This document shows, piece after piece, positions 1 through 5,818 of a stretch of 7,287 nucleotides of DNA (the stretch's first letter is position 1; every line of letters begins with the position of its first letter). The notes under the pieces were generated by a model. The model searched no databases and was not told where the DNA came from. It saw nothing but the letters and a program-made list of their open reading frames with translations. The translations under genes and the position numbers were made by a program. Where the stretch lies: contig JAJYSI010000160.1 in the NCBI GenBank assembly GCA_021793635.1, positions 1-7,287 of the forward strand. The letters are read 5' to 3'. Source of the stretch: Bacteroidota bacterium (GTDB lineage Bacteria > Bacteroidota > Ignavibacteria > Ignavibacteriales > Ignavibacteriaceae).

Positions 1-222
1 GATTTGAGAAAAAATATTAAAGTTTTTTATGACGACAAAGGCGCTGTCGGAAGAAGATATCGACGCCAGGATGAAGCCGGAACACCGTTTTGCATTACTA
101 TTGACACAGAAACATTAAGCGATCAAACTGTTACTATTCGTGAACGCGATTCGATGGGCCAAGTTCGGGTGGCATCAGATAAAATATTAAGTTATCTTCT
201 TGAAAAATTAGCCCAAGCTTAA
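1..222 (+). CDS. glyS: Glycyl-tRNA synthetase, C-terminal fragment (5' end outside window)
   Basis: This is the last 73 residues of a dimeric-type class II glycyl-tRNA synthetase, the cytosolic enzyme that charges tRNA-Gly with glycine using ATP. The frame is open from base 1 to the TAA at 220-222, so the gene runs in from the left. The TTG at position 4 is an internal Leu codon, not a start. The visible part is the end of the anticodon-binding domain (HGTP_anticodon family). The segment GRRYRRQDEAGTPFCITID, followed by TVTIRERDSMGQVRV, is the hallmark ending of alpha2 GlyRS proteins (known from the family; recognised by eye here). A ProRS or ThrRS tail is less likely, because RRYxRQDExGTP followed by TVTxRxRDxMxQ is specific to GlyRS. 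The catalytic domain lies outside the window, so integrity cannot be judged. The next gene starts 73 bp downstream. Confidence 0.93.
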   Translation, partial: DLRKNIKVFYDDKGAVGRRYRRQDEAGTPFCITIDTETLSDQTVTIRERDSMGQVRVASDKILSYLLEKLAQA

Positions 223-262
223 GCGGAATGTTAGCTCAGAGTTATTAGCTTTAATTTTTTTT
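221..262 (+). terminator. Possible weak intrinsic terminator after the GlyRS gene
   Basis: Just after the stop codon, AAGC (221-224) can pair with GCTT (248-251), and AGCT (233-236) can pair with AGCT (247-250) as a competing fold. A run of eight T at 255-262 follows. The stems are only about 4 bp, so the hairpin is weak. The T-run and its position directly after a stop are the main support. Confidence 0.3.
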
Positions 263-295
263 AGGCTTTAATCATATTTTCGTTCTAGGTATTAT

Positions 296-1435
296 TTGAA
301 AAAACTTATTGTAATAATCATTCTCTTAATTGTTCCGTCTATTTTACCGCAAAACTCCATTTTCGATTCAACGGTATCTGCCGGGATTAAGCAGATTTAT
401 GATATTAAATTTCCGGAAGCTGAAAAAACATTTCGGGGATTGATAGCTGATTATCCAGGTAAACCACAAGGTAGATTTTTCCTTGCAATGGTTGATTGGT
501 GGAAAATTCTTTTAGACCCGGATAACGAATCTTACGACGACGTTTTCTATCAAAAACTTGAAGATGTTATTTTTCAGTGCGATCAAATCTTAAAAAAAAC
601 ACCAAATGATGTGAACGCCTTATTTTTCAAAGGAGGCGCTATTGGTTTTAGGGGACGTCTACGGGCATTTCGTGAAAGCTGGCTTAAAGCAGCTGATGAT
701 GGTAGAGATGCCCTCCCCATTGTTGAACATGCAGCTAAGCTTGATCCGAAAAATATTGATGTGCAATTAGGATTCGGTATTTATAATTATTATGCTGCAG
801 TAATTCCGGAACAATATCCGCTAATGAAACCGTTGATGATCTTTTTCCCCCCGGGCAATAAACAAAAAGGGATTGACGAACTAACAAATGTTGCACTCAA
901 TGGAAAATATGCAAAATATGAAGCTCGTTATTTTTTGATGACATTGTATTTTTATTTTGAAAATAATCCGTTCAAAGCAGATTACTTTGCAAATATGCTA
1001 ACCAAAGATTTTCCTGATAATCCTTTGTTTGAAAGATGGAGTGGGCGCATAGCAGCCAAGCGAGGTGATTATTATAACGCTTCAAAAATATTTTCTGATG
1101 TATTGGAGAAAGCAGATAAGAATTATACCGGTTACAATTATCCAAGTGTCAGGCGTGAATCAACATACTACATTGCCTATCAGTATAAAAATTTGAATCA
1201 GCTTGATTCTGCTATAGTTTATTTTAAGGGGTGCGCAAATTTATCTAAACAAATAGACGTTAAAGAAACATCGGGATTCTTAAGTAATTCCTACCTCTAT
1301 CTCGGAATGATTTATGATTTACAGAGTAAAAGAGAAAAGGCTATTGAGTATTATAAGAGAACTTTGCATCTTAAAGATTATAATAATTCTCGCGCATTAG
1401 CAGAAAATTATTTGAAGAGTCCGTATAAAAACTAA
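296..1435 (+). CDS. Secreted tetratricopeptide-repeat protein, TTC39/IML2-like
   Basis: This is a 379-residue protein of unknown specific function, probably exported to the periplasm or envelope. The TTG start at 296 is chosen because it gives an immediate signal peptide: MKK, then a hydrophobic run at residues 4-17, with a likely cleavage site near residues 18-20. The next Met is residue 65, inside the fold. No good Shine-Dalgarno sequence is visible. Helical TPR-like units are seen near residues 31-69 (FPEAEKTFRGLIADYPG), 290-321 (QLDSAIVYFKGC) and 333-366 (YLGMIYDLQSKREKAIEYYK). The middle part, GFGIYNYY...P (159-171) and FFPPGNKQKGIDEL (183-196), then a Tyr/Phe-rich helix, resembles from memory the TTC39/IML2 family of TPR proteins. 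This is recognition by eye only. TPRs bind peptides or partner proteins, but the partner here is unknown. The gene converges on porQ; the two stops lie 82 bp apart. Confidence 0.85.
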   Translation: MKKLIVIIILLIVPSILPQNSIFDSTVSAGIKQIYDIKFPEAEKTFRGLIADYPGKPQGRFFLAMVDWWKILLDPDNESYDDVFYQKLEDVIFQCDQILKKTPNDVNALFFKGGAIGFRGRLRAFRESWLKAADDGRDALPIVEHAAKLDPKNIDVQLGFGIYNYYAAVIPEQYPLMKPLMIFFPPGNKQKGIDELTNVALNGKYAKYEARYFLMTLYFYFENNPFKADYFANMLTKDFPDNPLFERWSGRIAAKRGDYYNASKIFSDVLEKADKNYTGYNYPSVRRESTYYIAYQYKNLNQLDSAIVYFKGCANLSKQIDVKETSGFLSNSYLYLGMIYDLQSKREKAIEYYKRTLHLKDYNNSRALAENYLKSPYKN

Positions 1436-1481
1436 GGTATGAGGAAAACTGATTCTAAAAATTTTTATTGTATAGATCTTG

Positions 1482-1501
1482 TAAAAGGCTTTTCGTGCCT
1501 T
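1482..1501 (-). terminator. Candidate short terminator hairpin for porQ
   Basis: Read on the minus strand, AAGGC (1501-1497) and GCCTT (1489-1485) form a 5-bp stem with a 7-nt loop, ACGAAAA. A short run of T follows, ending ...CCTTTTAC. It sits 17 bp past the porQ stop, in the convergent gap. The T-run is short, so the call is tentative. On the plus strand no T-run follows, so it is unlikely to serve the TPR gene. Confidence 0.3.
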
Positions 1502-1517
1502 GCCCTAAATAAGATTA

Positions 1518-2453
1518 TTACAAAGCTGTAGAAATTGTAATTCGGTGAATTGCTCCCATCAAACCGAAGGAAGAAAATCCATAATCAAAATTATATTTTG
1601 CTATTACTAATCCAAGCCCGACATTAAAGCCAGCCAAGCCGGCAAATGAACCGATTGTCAAATCATTTCTTCTTTGATTATCATAACCAAAACGTAAACG
1701 AAGGACCTGGCTTAAAGTAAATTCAGCTCCAAAAGCAAATGCTTTCAGCTTTGAACCGAAGCCTGTACTGTTATCATTCAAATTATGAAAGTCTAATGAT
1801 AATCTTAGCGGAAGATGTTCCATTTTTTTTGCAACTCCGAAAACAACGTCAAGCGGTAGAGCTTCCTTTGTCGAATCATAAGAAGACATTTCAGTTCCCA
1901 AATTCATAACGGCAAACCCAAAATCCATCAACTGCGATTTGAGCGAATAATGCAGTCCCAAATCAATCGCAATTGCGCTCGATGATCTGTCGGCAATTTT
2001 TGAATAGATAAGTTTGAGATTCGTGCCATAGTAAAAATTTTGATCGAGTTGGTTTGAATAACCAAATAAAGCCGCAACTTCGCCGGCTCCAAAAGTACCG
2101 GTTTTATTCCCAGACTCATCTGCTTGAGTAAATGTGCCGTAATTTATATATTCAATTGCAGCTCCGACTCTCCCTACATTTTTTAGATCCGTCGAATAAG
2201 CAAGGCTGGCAAGATTTATATCAAGCACATGTTTTACAAAGGAAAATGAAACTGGAGTTCCAGTTATCATTTCAAGACCCGCAGGATTATAAAAAATTAC
2301 ATTGGGGTCGTCTCCGTTTGTTACATAACTGCCTCCAAGCGAAGCGGCTCGCGCGCTCATATCTAAATTTAAAAACTCATAGGTATTCTGTCCGAACAAG
2401 CTGCCGATCGATAACAAAAATAAAGTGCAAGCGAAAAGAACTGTCTTCTTCAT
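1518..2453 (-). CDS. porQ: Type IX secretion system outer-membrane protein PorQ
   Basis: This is a 311-residue outer-membrane beta-barrel protein of the PorV/PorQ family. In Bacteroidetes, PorQ is part of the T9SS attachment complex (PorU-PorV-PorQ-PorZ) and anchors PorZ at the cell surface (established knowledge). The sequence shows a signal peptide (residues 1-21/22, ending SLFGQ). It is followed by the family's diagnostic start TYEFLNLDMSARAASLGG (24-41), then DDPNVIFYNPAGL (48-60). Downstream blocks typical of PorQ are YINYGTF, the G-T-F-G-A-G-E run, NLKLIYSKI, and the LPLDVVFGVAKKMEHLPLRL region. Alternating amphipathic strands run to the C-terminus. The ATG at 2453 has a weak GGA five bases upstream. 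No other T9SS gene is in the window, so it stands apart from any secretion cluster here. A generic PorV/PorQ-family paralog with another role is the alternative. Confidence 0.85.
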   Translation of the reverse strand: MKKTVLFACTLFLLSIGSLFGQNTYEFLNLDMSARAASLGGSYVTNGDDPNVIFYNPAGLEMITGTPVSFSFVKHVLDINLASLAYSTDLKNVGRVGAAIEYINYGTFTQADESGNKTGTFGAGEVAALFGYSNQLDQNFYYGTNLKLIYSKIADRSSSAIAIDLGLHYSLKSQLMDFGFAVMNLGTEMSSYDSTKEALPLDVVFGVAKKMEHLPLRLSLDFHNLNDNSTGFGSKLKAFAFGAEFTLSQVLRLRFGYDNQRRNDLTIGSFAGLAGFNVGLGLVIAKYNFDYGFSSFGLMGAIHRITISTAL

Positions 2454-2482
2454 AAAATTCCAAAATTTTCGTTACTTATTTA

Positions 2483-2512
2483 ATTATATTATGAAATAAA
2501 GGCAAGGGGAAA
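2483..2512 (-). promoter_or_regulatory. Possible porQ promoter
   Basis: On the minus strand a perfect TATAAT lies at 2488-2483, 29 bp ahead of the porQ ATG. The best upstream partner at a usual distance is TTTCCC (2512-2507, 18-bp spacer), which is a poor -35. TTGCCT (2505-2500) is a better hexamer, but its 11-bp spacer is too short. No TAnnTTTG box was found here on this strand. In such AT-rich DNA the -10 match may be chance. Confidence 0.25.
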
Positions 2513-2686
2513 GAGAAGAAAAAACACAAAGTATATTGGAATCTCTTAAAATTATATTCTTTTATACCACAATTTGATAAAACTTCCCATATAGGTTTCT
2601 AAAAGTTAAAATTTATTCCTCATTTTTATTGATCGCTGCTTTTAGTGCACTTCATTGAAAAATCTGTTCAAGATGTTAGTTATGTG

Positions 2687-2721
2687 AAGAAGAGTGTGTC
2701 ATTTTTGTCACACTATTTTTT
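2687..2721 (+). terminator. Intrinsic-terminator-like hairpin with no upstream + strand gene
   Basis: AGTGTG (2693-2698) pairs perfectly with CACACT (2709-2714), with an extra inner C2700-G2707 pair. The T-rich loop is followed by A and six T (2716-2721). A-rich sequence before the stem (2687-2691) can pair with the T-run, as in classic rho-independent terminators. The only gene upstream on this side is porQ, which runs the other way. It would therefore end a small RNA or short leader transcript, or act as an attenuator for a longer ABC-F transcript. It lies about 170 bp before the chosen ABC-F start. Confidence 0.5.
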
Positions 2722-2733
2722 CTGTAATATTTA
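2705..2733 (+). promoter_or_regulatory. Weak sigma70-like promoter candidate for the ABC-F gene
   Basis: TTGTCA (2705-2710) matches five of six bases of the -35 consensus. Seventeen bases later comes TATTTA (2728-2733), a poor -10, with TAATAT (2725-2730) overlapping it at a 14-bp spacer. The -35 lies inside the terminator-like hairpin, so the two uses would compete. Transcription from here would include the foldable leader at 2746-2801. Confidence 0.2.
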
Positions 2734-2745
2734 GGTAAGATTTAT

Positions 2746-2820
2746 AGGCTTGGTGGAGGCCTGTCAGGGAATATGAAAGAAATTCATACTTGCTGCACCA
2801 ATAAGGATTGCCGTTTGTAA
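2746..2820 (+). promoter_or_regulatory. Candidate structured leader with a short upstream ORF
   Basis: TTGGTG (2750-2755) pairs with CACCAA (2796-2801). Inside it, CAGG (2765-2768) can pair with CTTG (2789-2792), and TATGAA (2772-2777) pairs with TTCATA (2783-2788) around the loop AGAAA. A competing stem, AGGC (2746-2749) with GCCT (2759-2762), would block the outer pairing. The ORF at 2773-2820 encodes MKEIHTCCTNKDCRL. Its ATG lies in the inner stem, with AGGGA only 2 nt upstream, which is too close for a normal Shine-Dalgarno. Function is inferred from position only, and chance folding is possible. Confidence 0.25.
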
Positions 2821-2891
2821 TGAATTATATTTGTAACAATAATTTTATATCAGATTCGAATTTAACCTTTAACTTAACAAATACTCTTTTT

Positions 2892-4775
2892 ATGGCAAAC
2901 AATATTAATCCTGTAATTTTGACCGCTTTAGAAATTCAAATTCACTTTGGTGATCAAATGATTCTTGACAAAGCTTCTCTTAGTGTTCATGAAGGAGATC
3001 GAATTGGTTTGGTGGGCAAAAATGGAGCAGGTAAGTCGACTTTTCTCAAAATTATCTCCGGTCTATTAAAACCAGATTCCGGCGAAATTGCTAAAAAGAA
3101 AGAGCTTGTTACTGGTTTTCTATCTCAGGAATTTTCTTTAGACGATTCCAAAAATGTTTATCAAAATATTTTAGACGGGGCTAGTAGTATTTCGAGCTTG
3201 TTGGATCAATATGTAAATACTTCATTCGACTCGCCGCATAAAATTGTTCTTGAAGAAAAAATTCGTCGCATTGACGGCTGGAATCTTGATAAAAGAATTG
3301 ATCTTCTTATACGGTCATTAAATGCTCCCCAAGCGGAAAAAGAAATCACAAATTTATCCGGAGGTGAAAAGAGGCGTGTAGCTTTATGTCGTGCACTTAT
3401 TGCACAGCCCGATTTGCTTATACTCGATGAACCGACAAACCATCTCGATACAAATTCAATAGAATGGATAGAGAATTTTCTCGCTTCTTATAACGGTACT
3501 TGCATTTTTGTAACTCACGACCGGTACTTCCTTGACAGAATTGCAAACAGAATTGTTGAGCTTGCTTCCGGAGTTTTCTATTCTCATCAAGGAAATTATA
3601 CTGATTATCTGGTCAATAAATCTGAGAGACTTGCTGTTAAGGAAGTAGAAGAAGGGAAGCGCCAAAATTTTTTAAGACGTGAACTTGAATGGGTAAGGCG
3701 TGGTCCCCGGGCAAGAAGAACTAAAGCAAAAAGTCGTCTTGATAATTTTTACGAAATCTCTTCTCAAAAAAAGAATGAAGAGGAACTTGATGTTGAACTT
3801 ATTATCCCCACTCCGGAAAAATTGGGTAAGAAGGTTGCCGAATTAACTAATGTAGAAATAAAAATTGGCGGTAAAACTTTATTTAAAGATTTTAACTTTG
3901 CATTTGAAGCCGGTAGAAAACTTGGCATTGTTGGTCGCAACGGAGTTGGTAAAACCACTCTATTAAAAATAATTCTTGGTGAGTTATCGCCCTCAGCAGG
4001 CAAAATTGAAATAGGAGAAAAAACTGAATTTAATTATATAGACCAGCACCGATTATTATTAAATGAAAATGACACAGTTTTTCAAGCAATCGGCGAGGGA
4101 AACGAAATTATTAGGTTTGGGAAGCAAGACATAAGCGTTTGGACATACTTAAGAAGATTCCTTTTTACGGATGATCGAATCAATACACAGATTGGGCGGC
4201 TCTCTGGGGGTGAGAAAAGCAGACTAACGCTTGCAAGTATTCTTAAAAGCGGTGGTAACTTTCTTCTACTTGATGAACCTACAAACGATCTTGATCTTCC
4301 GACTTTGCGCATTCTTGAGGAAGCCTTGATTGCTTTTGAAGGATGTGTAGTTGTAGTAAGCCATGACCGGTATTTTTTAAACCGTGTTTGTAATGGAATT
4401 CTTGCGTTTGAAGATAACGGCGAACTATATTTTAGCGAAGGCGATTATGATTATTATATAGAAAAAAGAAATGCACGAAAGAAAGAAGAAAAGCCGGTTG
4501 TACAAAAAATTAAAAAGGATGATACTCGTATAAAATTAAAAGTTAAAAAACTCACATGGAAAGAAGCAAAAGAACTCGAAACCATCGAGGATGAAATTCT
4601 GGAAAAAGAGGCGGAAGTAGAAAAAATTGAAGCAATATTTTCTTCTCCTGATTTTTACGAAAAATATGCTATTCGAATTGATGAACTCAATCGCCAGCTA
4701 GATGCCGCAAAAGACCAAACAAACTATCTATTTACGAGGTGGGAAGAGTTGGAGAAAATTAAGAATGGAAATTGA
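2892..4775 (+). CDS. uup: ABC-F family ATPase, Uup-like
   Basis: This is a soluble ATPase with two fused ABC domains and no membrane segment. ABC-F proteins bind the ribosomal E site or act on branched DNA, and Uup itself is linked to both ribosome function and DNA stability. With the ATG at 2892 it has 627 residues, close to E. coli Uup. Domain 1: Walker A GKNGAGKST (42-50), signature LSGGEK (155-160), Walker B LILDEPTNHLD (D179, E180), H-loop H209. The linker carries LEWVRRGPRARRTKAK (265-280), typical of Uup rather than EttA. Domain 2: Walker A GRNGVGKTT (348-356), LSGGEK (437-442), LLLDEPTNDLD (D461, E462), H491. A lysine/glutamate-rich coiled-coil tail (about 553-627) matches the Uup-type CTD. 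All catalytic residues are intact. In-frame TTG 2808 and ATG 2820 would add 28 or 24 residues, but family alignment favours 2892. No Shine-Dalgarno is visible there. YheS-like is the alternative subclass. Confidence 0.92.
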   Translation: MANNINPVILTALEIQIHFGDQMILDKASLSVHEGDRIGLVGKNGAGKSTFLKIISGLLKPDSGEIAKKKELVTGFLSQEFSLDDSKNVYQNILDGASSISSLLDQYVNTSFDSPHKIVLEEKIRRIDGWNLDKRIDLLIRSLNAPQAEKEITNLSGGEKRRVALCRALIAQPDLLILDEPTNHLDTNSIEWIENFLASYNGTCIFVTHDRYFLDRIANRIVELASGVFYSHQGNYTDYLVNKSERLAVKEVEEGKRQNFLRRELEWVRRGPRARRTKAKSRLDNFYEISSQKKNEEELDVELIIPTPEKLGKKVAELTNVEIKIGGKTLFKDFNFAFEAGRKLGIVGRNGVGKTTLLKIILGELSPSAGKIEIGEKTEFNYIDQHRLLLNENDTVFQAIGEGNEIIRFGKQDISVWTYLRRFLFTDDRINTQIGRLSGGEKSRLTLASILKSGGNFLLLDEPTNDLDLPTLRILEEALIAFEGCVVVVSHDRYFLNRVCNGILAFEDNGELYFSEGDYDYYIEKRNARKKEEKPVVQKIKKDDTRIKLKVKKLTWKEAKELETIEDEILEKEAEVEKIEAIFSSPDFYEKYAIRIDELNRQLDAAKDQTNYLFTRWEELEKIKNGN

Positions 4776-4787
4776 GAATTACCTTCT

Positions 4788-4840
4788 GCAAGTTACTGAT
4801 TTATATTTTGCCATCTGCAGTATAATATTAGTAACCTTGC
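4788..4840 (+). repeat. 10-bp inverted repeat between the ABC-F gene and htpX
   Basis: GCAAGTTACT (4788-4797) pairs with AGTAACCTTGC (4830-4840): ten base pairs with one bulged C (4836) and a 32-nt loop. It starts 13 bp after the ABC-F stop. The downstream sequence is T-rich but not an immediate T-run, so it is only a mediocre terminator. Its right arm includes the TTG of the proposed htpX promoter, so an operator role is possible. Confidence 0.5.
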
Positions 4841-4867
4841 TTAGACTTTGTTCTTTATTTAATTTTG
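4837..4867 (+). promoter_or_regulatory. Bacteroidetes-type promoter of htpX
   Basis: TTG (4837-4839), a 20-bp spacer and TAATTTTG (4860-4867) match the Bacteroidetes housekeeping promoter pattern: -33 TTG and -7 TAnnTTTG, usually about 17-23 bp apart. The box ends 24 bp before the htpX ATG. That leaves room for a short leader carrying the GGAG ribosome site. Isolated TAnnTTTG boxes also occur by chance in this AT-rich DNA, including one inside the ABC-F gene. The pairing with TTG and the position are what make this one credible. Confidence 0.5.
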
Positions 4868-4882
4868 ATAAAGAATTTTTAC

Positions 4883-4886
4883 GGAG
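4883..4886 (+). promoter_or_regulatory. Ribosome binding site that fixes the htpX start
   Basis: GGAG sits 5 nt before the ATG at 4892. It decides for this start over the in-frame TTG at 4865, which would overlap the promoter box and add nine residues before the signal-anchor. Confidence 0.7.
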
Positions 4887-4891
4887 AAAAA

Positions 4892-5743
4892 ATGAATACG
4901 CTTAAAACAGTTTTCTTAATGTCAATAATGATGATTCTGTTCCTTTTCGTTGGCTACCTTGTCGGCGGAAGAAGTGGAATGACGATAGCTTTTTTCTTTT
5001 CACTTGCTATGAATTTTGGATCATATTGGTTTTCAGATAAAGTTGTTTTGTCAATGTATCGTGCTAAAGAGGTGGATTATAACACTGCCCCGGATTTATA
5101 CTCAGTTGTTCAGGAGCTTTCCCATAGCGCAAATTTGCCAATGCCGAGAGTATACTTAATAGAAGATCAAACACCCAACGCATTTGCAACCGGCAGAAGC
5201 CCGGAACATGCTGCTGTTGCTGCAACAACAGGTATTGTTAATGCTTTAACCAGGGAAGAACTTTCAGGCGTTCTTGGTCATGAGCTAGCACATGTTAAGC
5301 ACCGAGATATTTTAATTGGTACCATTGCTGCAACGATTGTGGGCACAATAACTTTTATTGCCCAAATGGCAGGTTGGGCAATGATGTTTGGCGGAAGAGG
5401 AAGCAGCAGGGACGATGACAACGGTATCGCTTCATTATTTTTGCTTATACTTGCTCCTATTGCTGCAACCTTGCTTCAACTCGCAATTTCACGCTCAAGA
5501 GAATATTCTGCGGATGCTGACGGCGCACGTATTTCTCATAAGCCGCTTGCTTTAGCGTCTGCATTAAAAAAAATATCGGCAGTAAATCAATTAAAACCGC
5601 TTAATAATGCCGGTCCGGCTACCGCGCATATGTTTATTGTTAATCCTTTAAAAGGAGTGGGTATAAAAAAACTTTTCTCGACCCACCCTCCGATTGAAGA
5701 AAGAATAAAGCGACTTGAAGAAATGGCTCATGTAAGAGGCTAA
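4892..5743 (+). CDS. htpX: Membrane zinc metalloprotease HtpX
   Basis: This is a 283-residue inner-membrane M48B endopeptidase. HtpX degrades misfolded or damaged membrane proteins and overlaps in role with FtsH (family knowledge). The active site is HELAH (130-134): H130 and H134 bind zinc and E131 is catalytic. The third zinc ligand is E204 in SREYSADADGA. Hydrophobic segments lie at residues 6-26, 29-47, about 140-166 and 179-199, the usual HtpX topology with the catalytic domain on the cytoplasmic side. The substrate-groove region TPNAFATGRSP (about residues 92-102) and the C-terminal FSTHPPIEERIKRLEEM block are also canonical. Length matches E. coli HtpX (293). The ATG start is supported by GGAG five bases upstream. 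The gene is 116 bp after the ABC-F stop and appears to have its own promoter. Envelope-stress control is plausible from the family, but no regulator gene is visible here. Confidence 0.96.
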   Translation: MNTLKTVFLMSIMMILFLFVGYLVGGRSGMTIAFFFSLAMNFGSYWFSDKVVLSMYRAKEVDYNTAPDLYSVVQELSHSANLPMPRVYLIEDQTPNAFATGRSPEHAAVAATTGIVNALTREELSGVLGHELAHVKHRDILIGTIAATIVGTITFIAQMAGWAMMFGGRGSSRDDDNGIASLFLLILAPIAATLLQLAISRSREYSADADGARISHKPLALASALKKISAVNQLKPLNNAGPATAHMFIVNPLKGVGIKKLFSTHPPIEERIKRLEEMAHVRG

Positions 5744-5762
5744 ATTTATCAATAAAATAATA

Positions 5763-5814
5763 TTGAATTGATTTGCAGATTTTGTTTAGATTTACTGCAA
5801 ATATTATTATCAAT
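5763..5814 (+). promoter_or_regulatory. Inverted repeat and possible promoter ahead of the glutamate dehydrogenase gene
   Basis: ATTTGCAG (5771-5778) and CTGCAAAT (5795-5802) are perfect 8-bp inverted repeats with a 16-bp spacer. An outer ATTGAT (5767-5772)/ATCAAT (5809-5814) pair can add to the fold with an 8-nt bulge. The spacer contains TAGATTTA (5787-5794), one base off the TAnnTTTG box, with a TTG at 5763-5765 placed 21 bp upstream. The arms therefore flank a possible -7 box, which is consistent with an operator or a leader hairpin. The regulator is unknown. Confidence 0.35.
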
Positions 5815-5818
5815 TTTT

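Larger units (their letters stand above)
2454..2891. other. Gene-free region between divergent porQ and the ABC-F gene
   Basis: This gap of about 440 bp lies between two divergent genes and has no long ORF. The left third, up to about 2640, is AT-rich and holds the possible porQ promoter. I see nothing else definite there. The middle holds a terminator-like hairpin oriented to the plus strand (2687-2721). The right part (2746-2820) can fold into nested stems and contains a 15-codon upstream ORF whose TAA shares its last A with an in-frame ATG of the ABC-F reading frame. No tRNA or known riboswitch class was recognised. From about 2808 the DNA is open in frame with the ABC-F gene, so an N-terminally longer form of that protein cannot be excluded. 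Confidence 0.6.

Noticed and set aside
1456..1467. TAAAAATTTTTA palindrome between the TPR gene and porQ
   Set aside because: It is a pure A/T palindrome with no loop or G/C pairs, too weak for a terminator and common in AT-rich DNA.
1928..2455. Open frames at 1928-2119 (-) and 2132-2455 (+) over porQ
   Set aside because: Both overlap the well-supported porQ gene in other frames, show no recognisable domain, and have low-complexity composition typical of shadow frames.
2750..2801. Possible small SRP (4.5S) RNA, suggested by GTCAGG followed by GCTGC and GGTG...CACC ends
   Set aside because: The essential apical loop (GGAA-type with AGCAGC on the 3' side) is absent, the order of motifs is wrong, and the element is too short.
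2831..2839. TTGTAACAA palindrome near the ABC-F start
   Set aside because: A 4-bp arm with a single central base cannot form a hairpin, and such short palindromes are expected by chance.
3456..4312. Three minus-strand open frames (3456-3665, 3764-4003, 4082-4312) inside the ABC-F gene
   Set aside because: They are antisense to conserved ATPase motifs, are Ser/Pro/Phe-rich as expected of reverse complements, and have no ribosome sites.
4702..4905. Open frame at 4702-4905 (+) bridging the ABC-F end and htpX
   Set aside because: It overlaps the ABC-F coiled-coil tail, the inverted repeat and the htpX start. It has no Shine-Dalgarno or recognisable domain, although its middle is hydrophobic.
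5749..5766. TCAATA/TATTGA stem just after the htpX stop as a terminator
   Set aside because: It has six mostly A-T pairs with no following T-run, so it is too weak to call.
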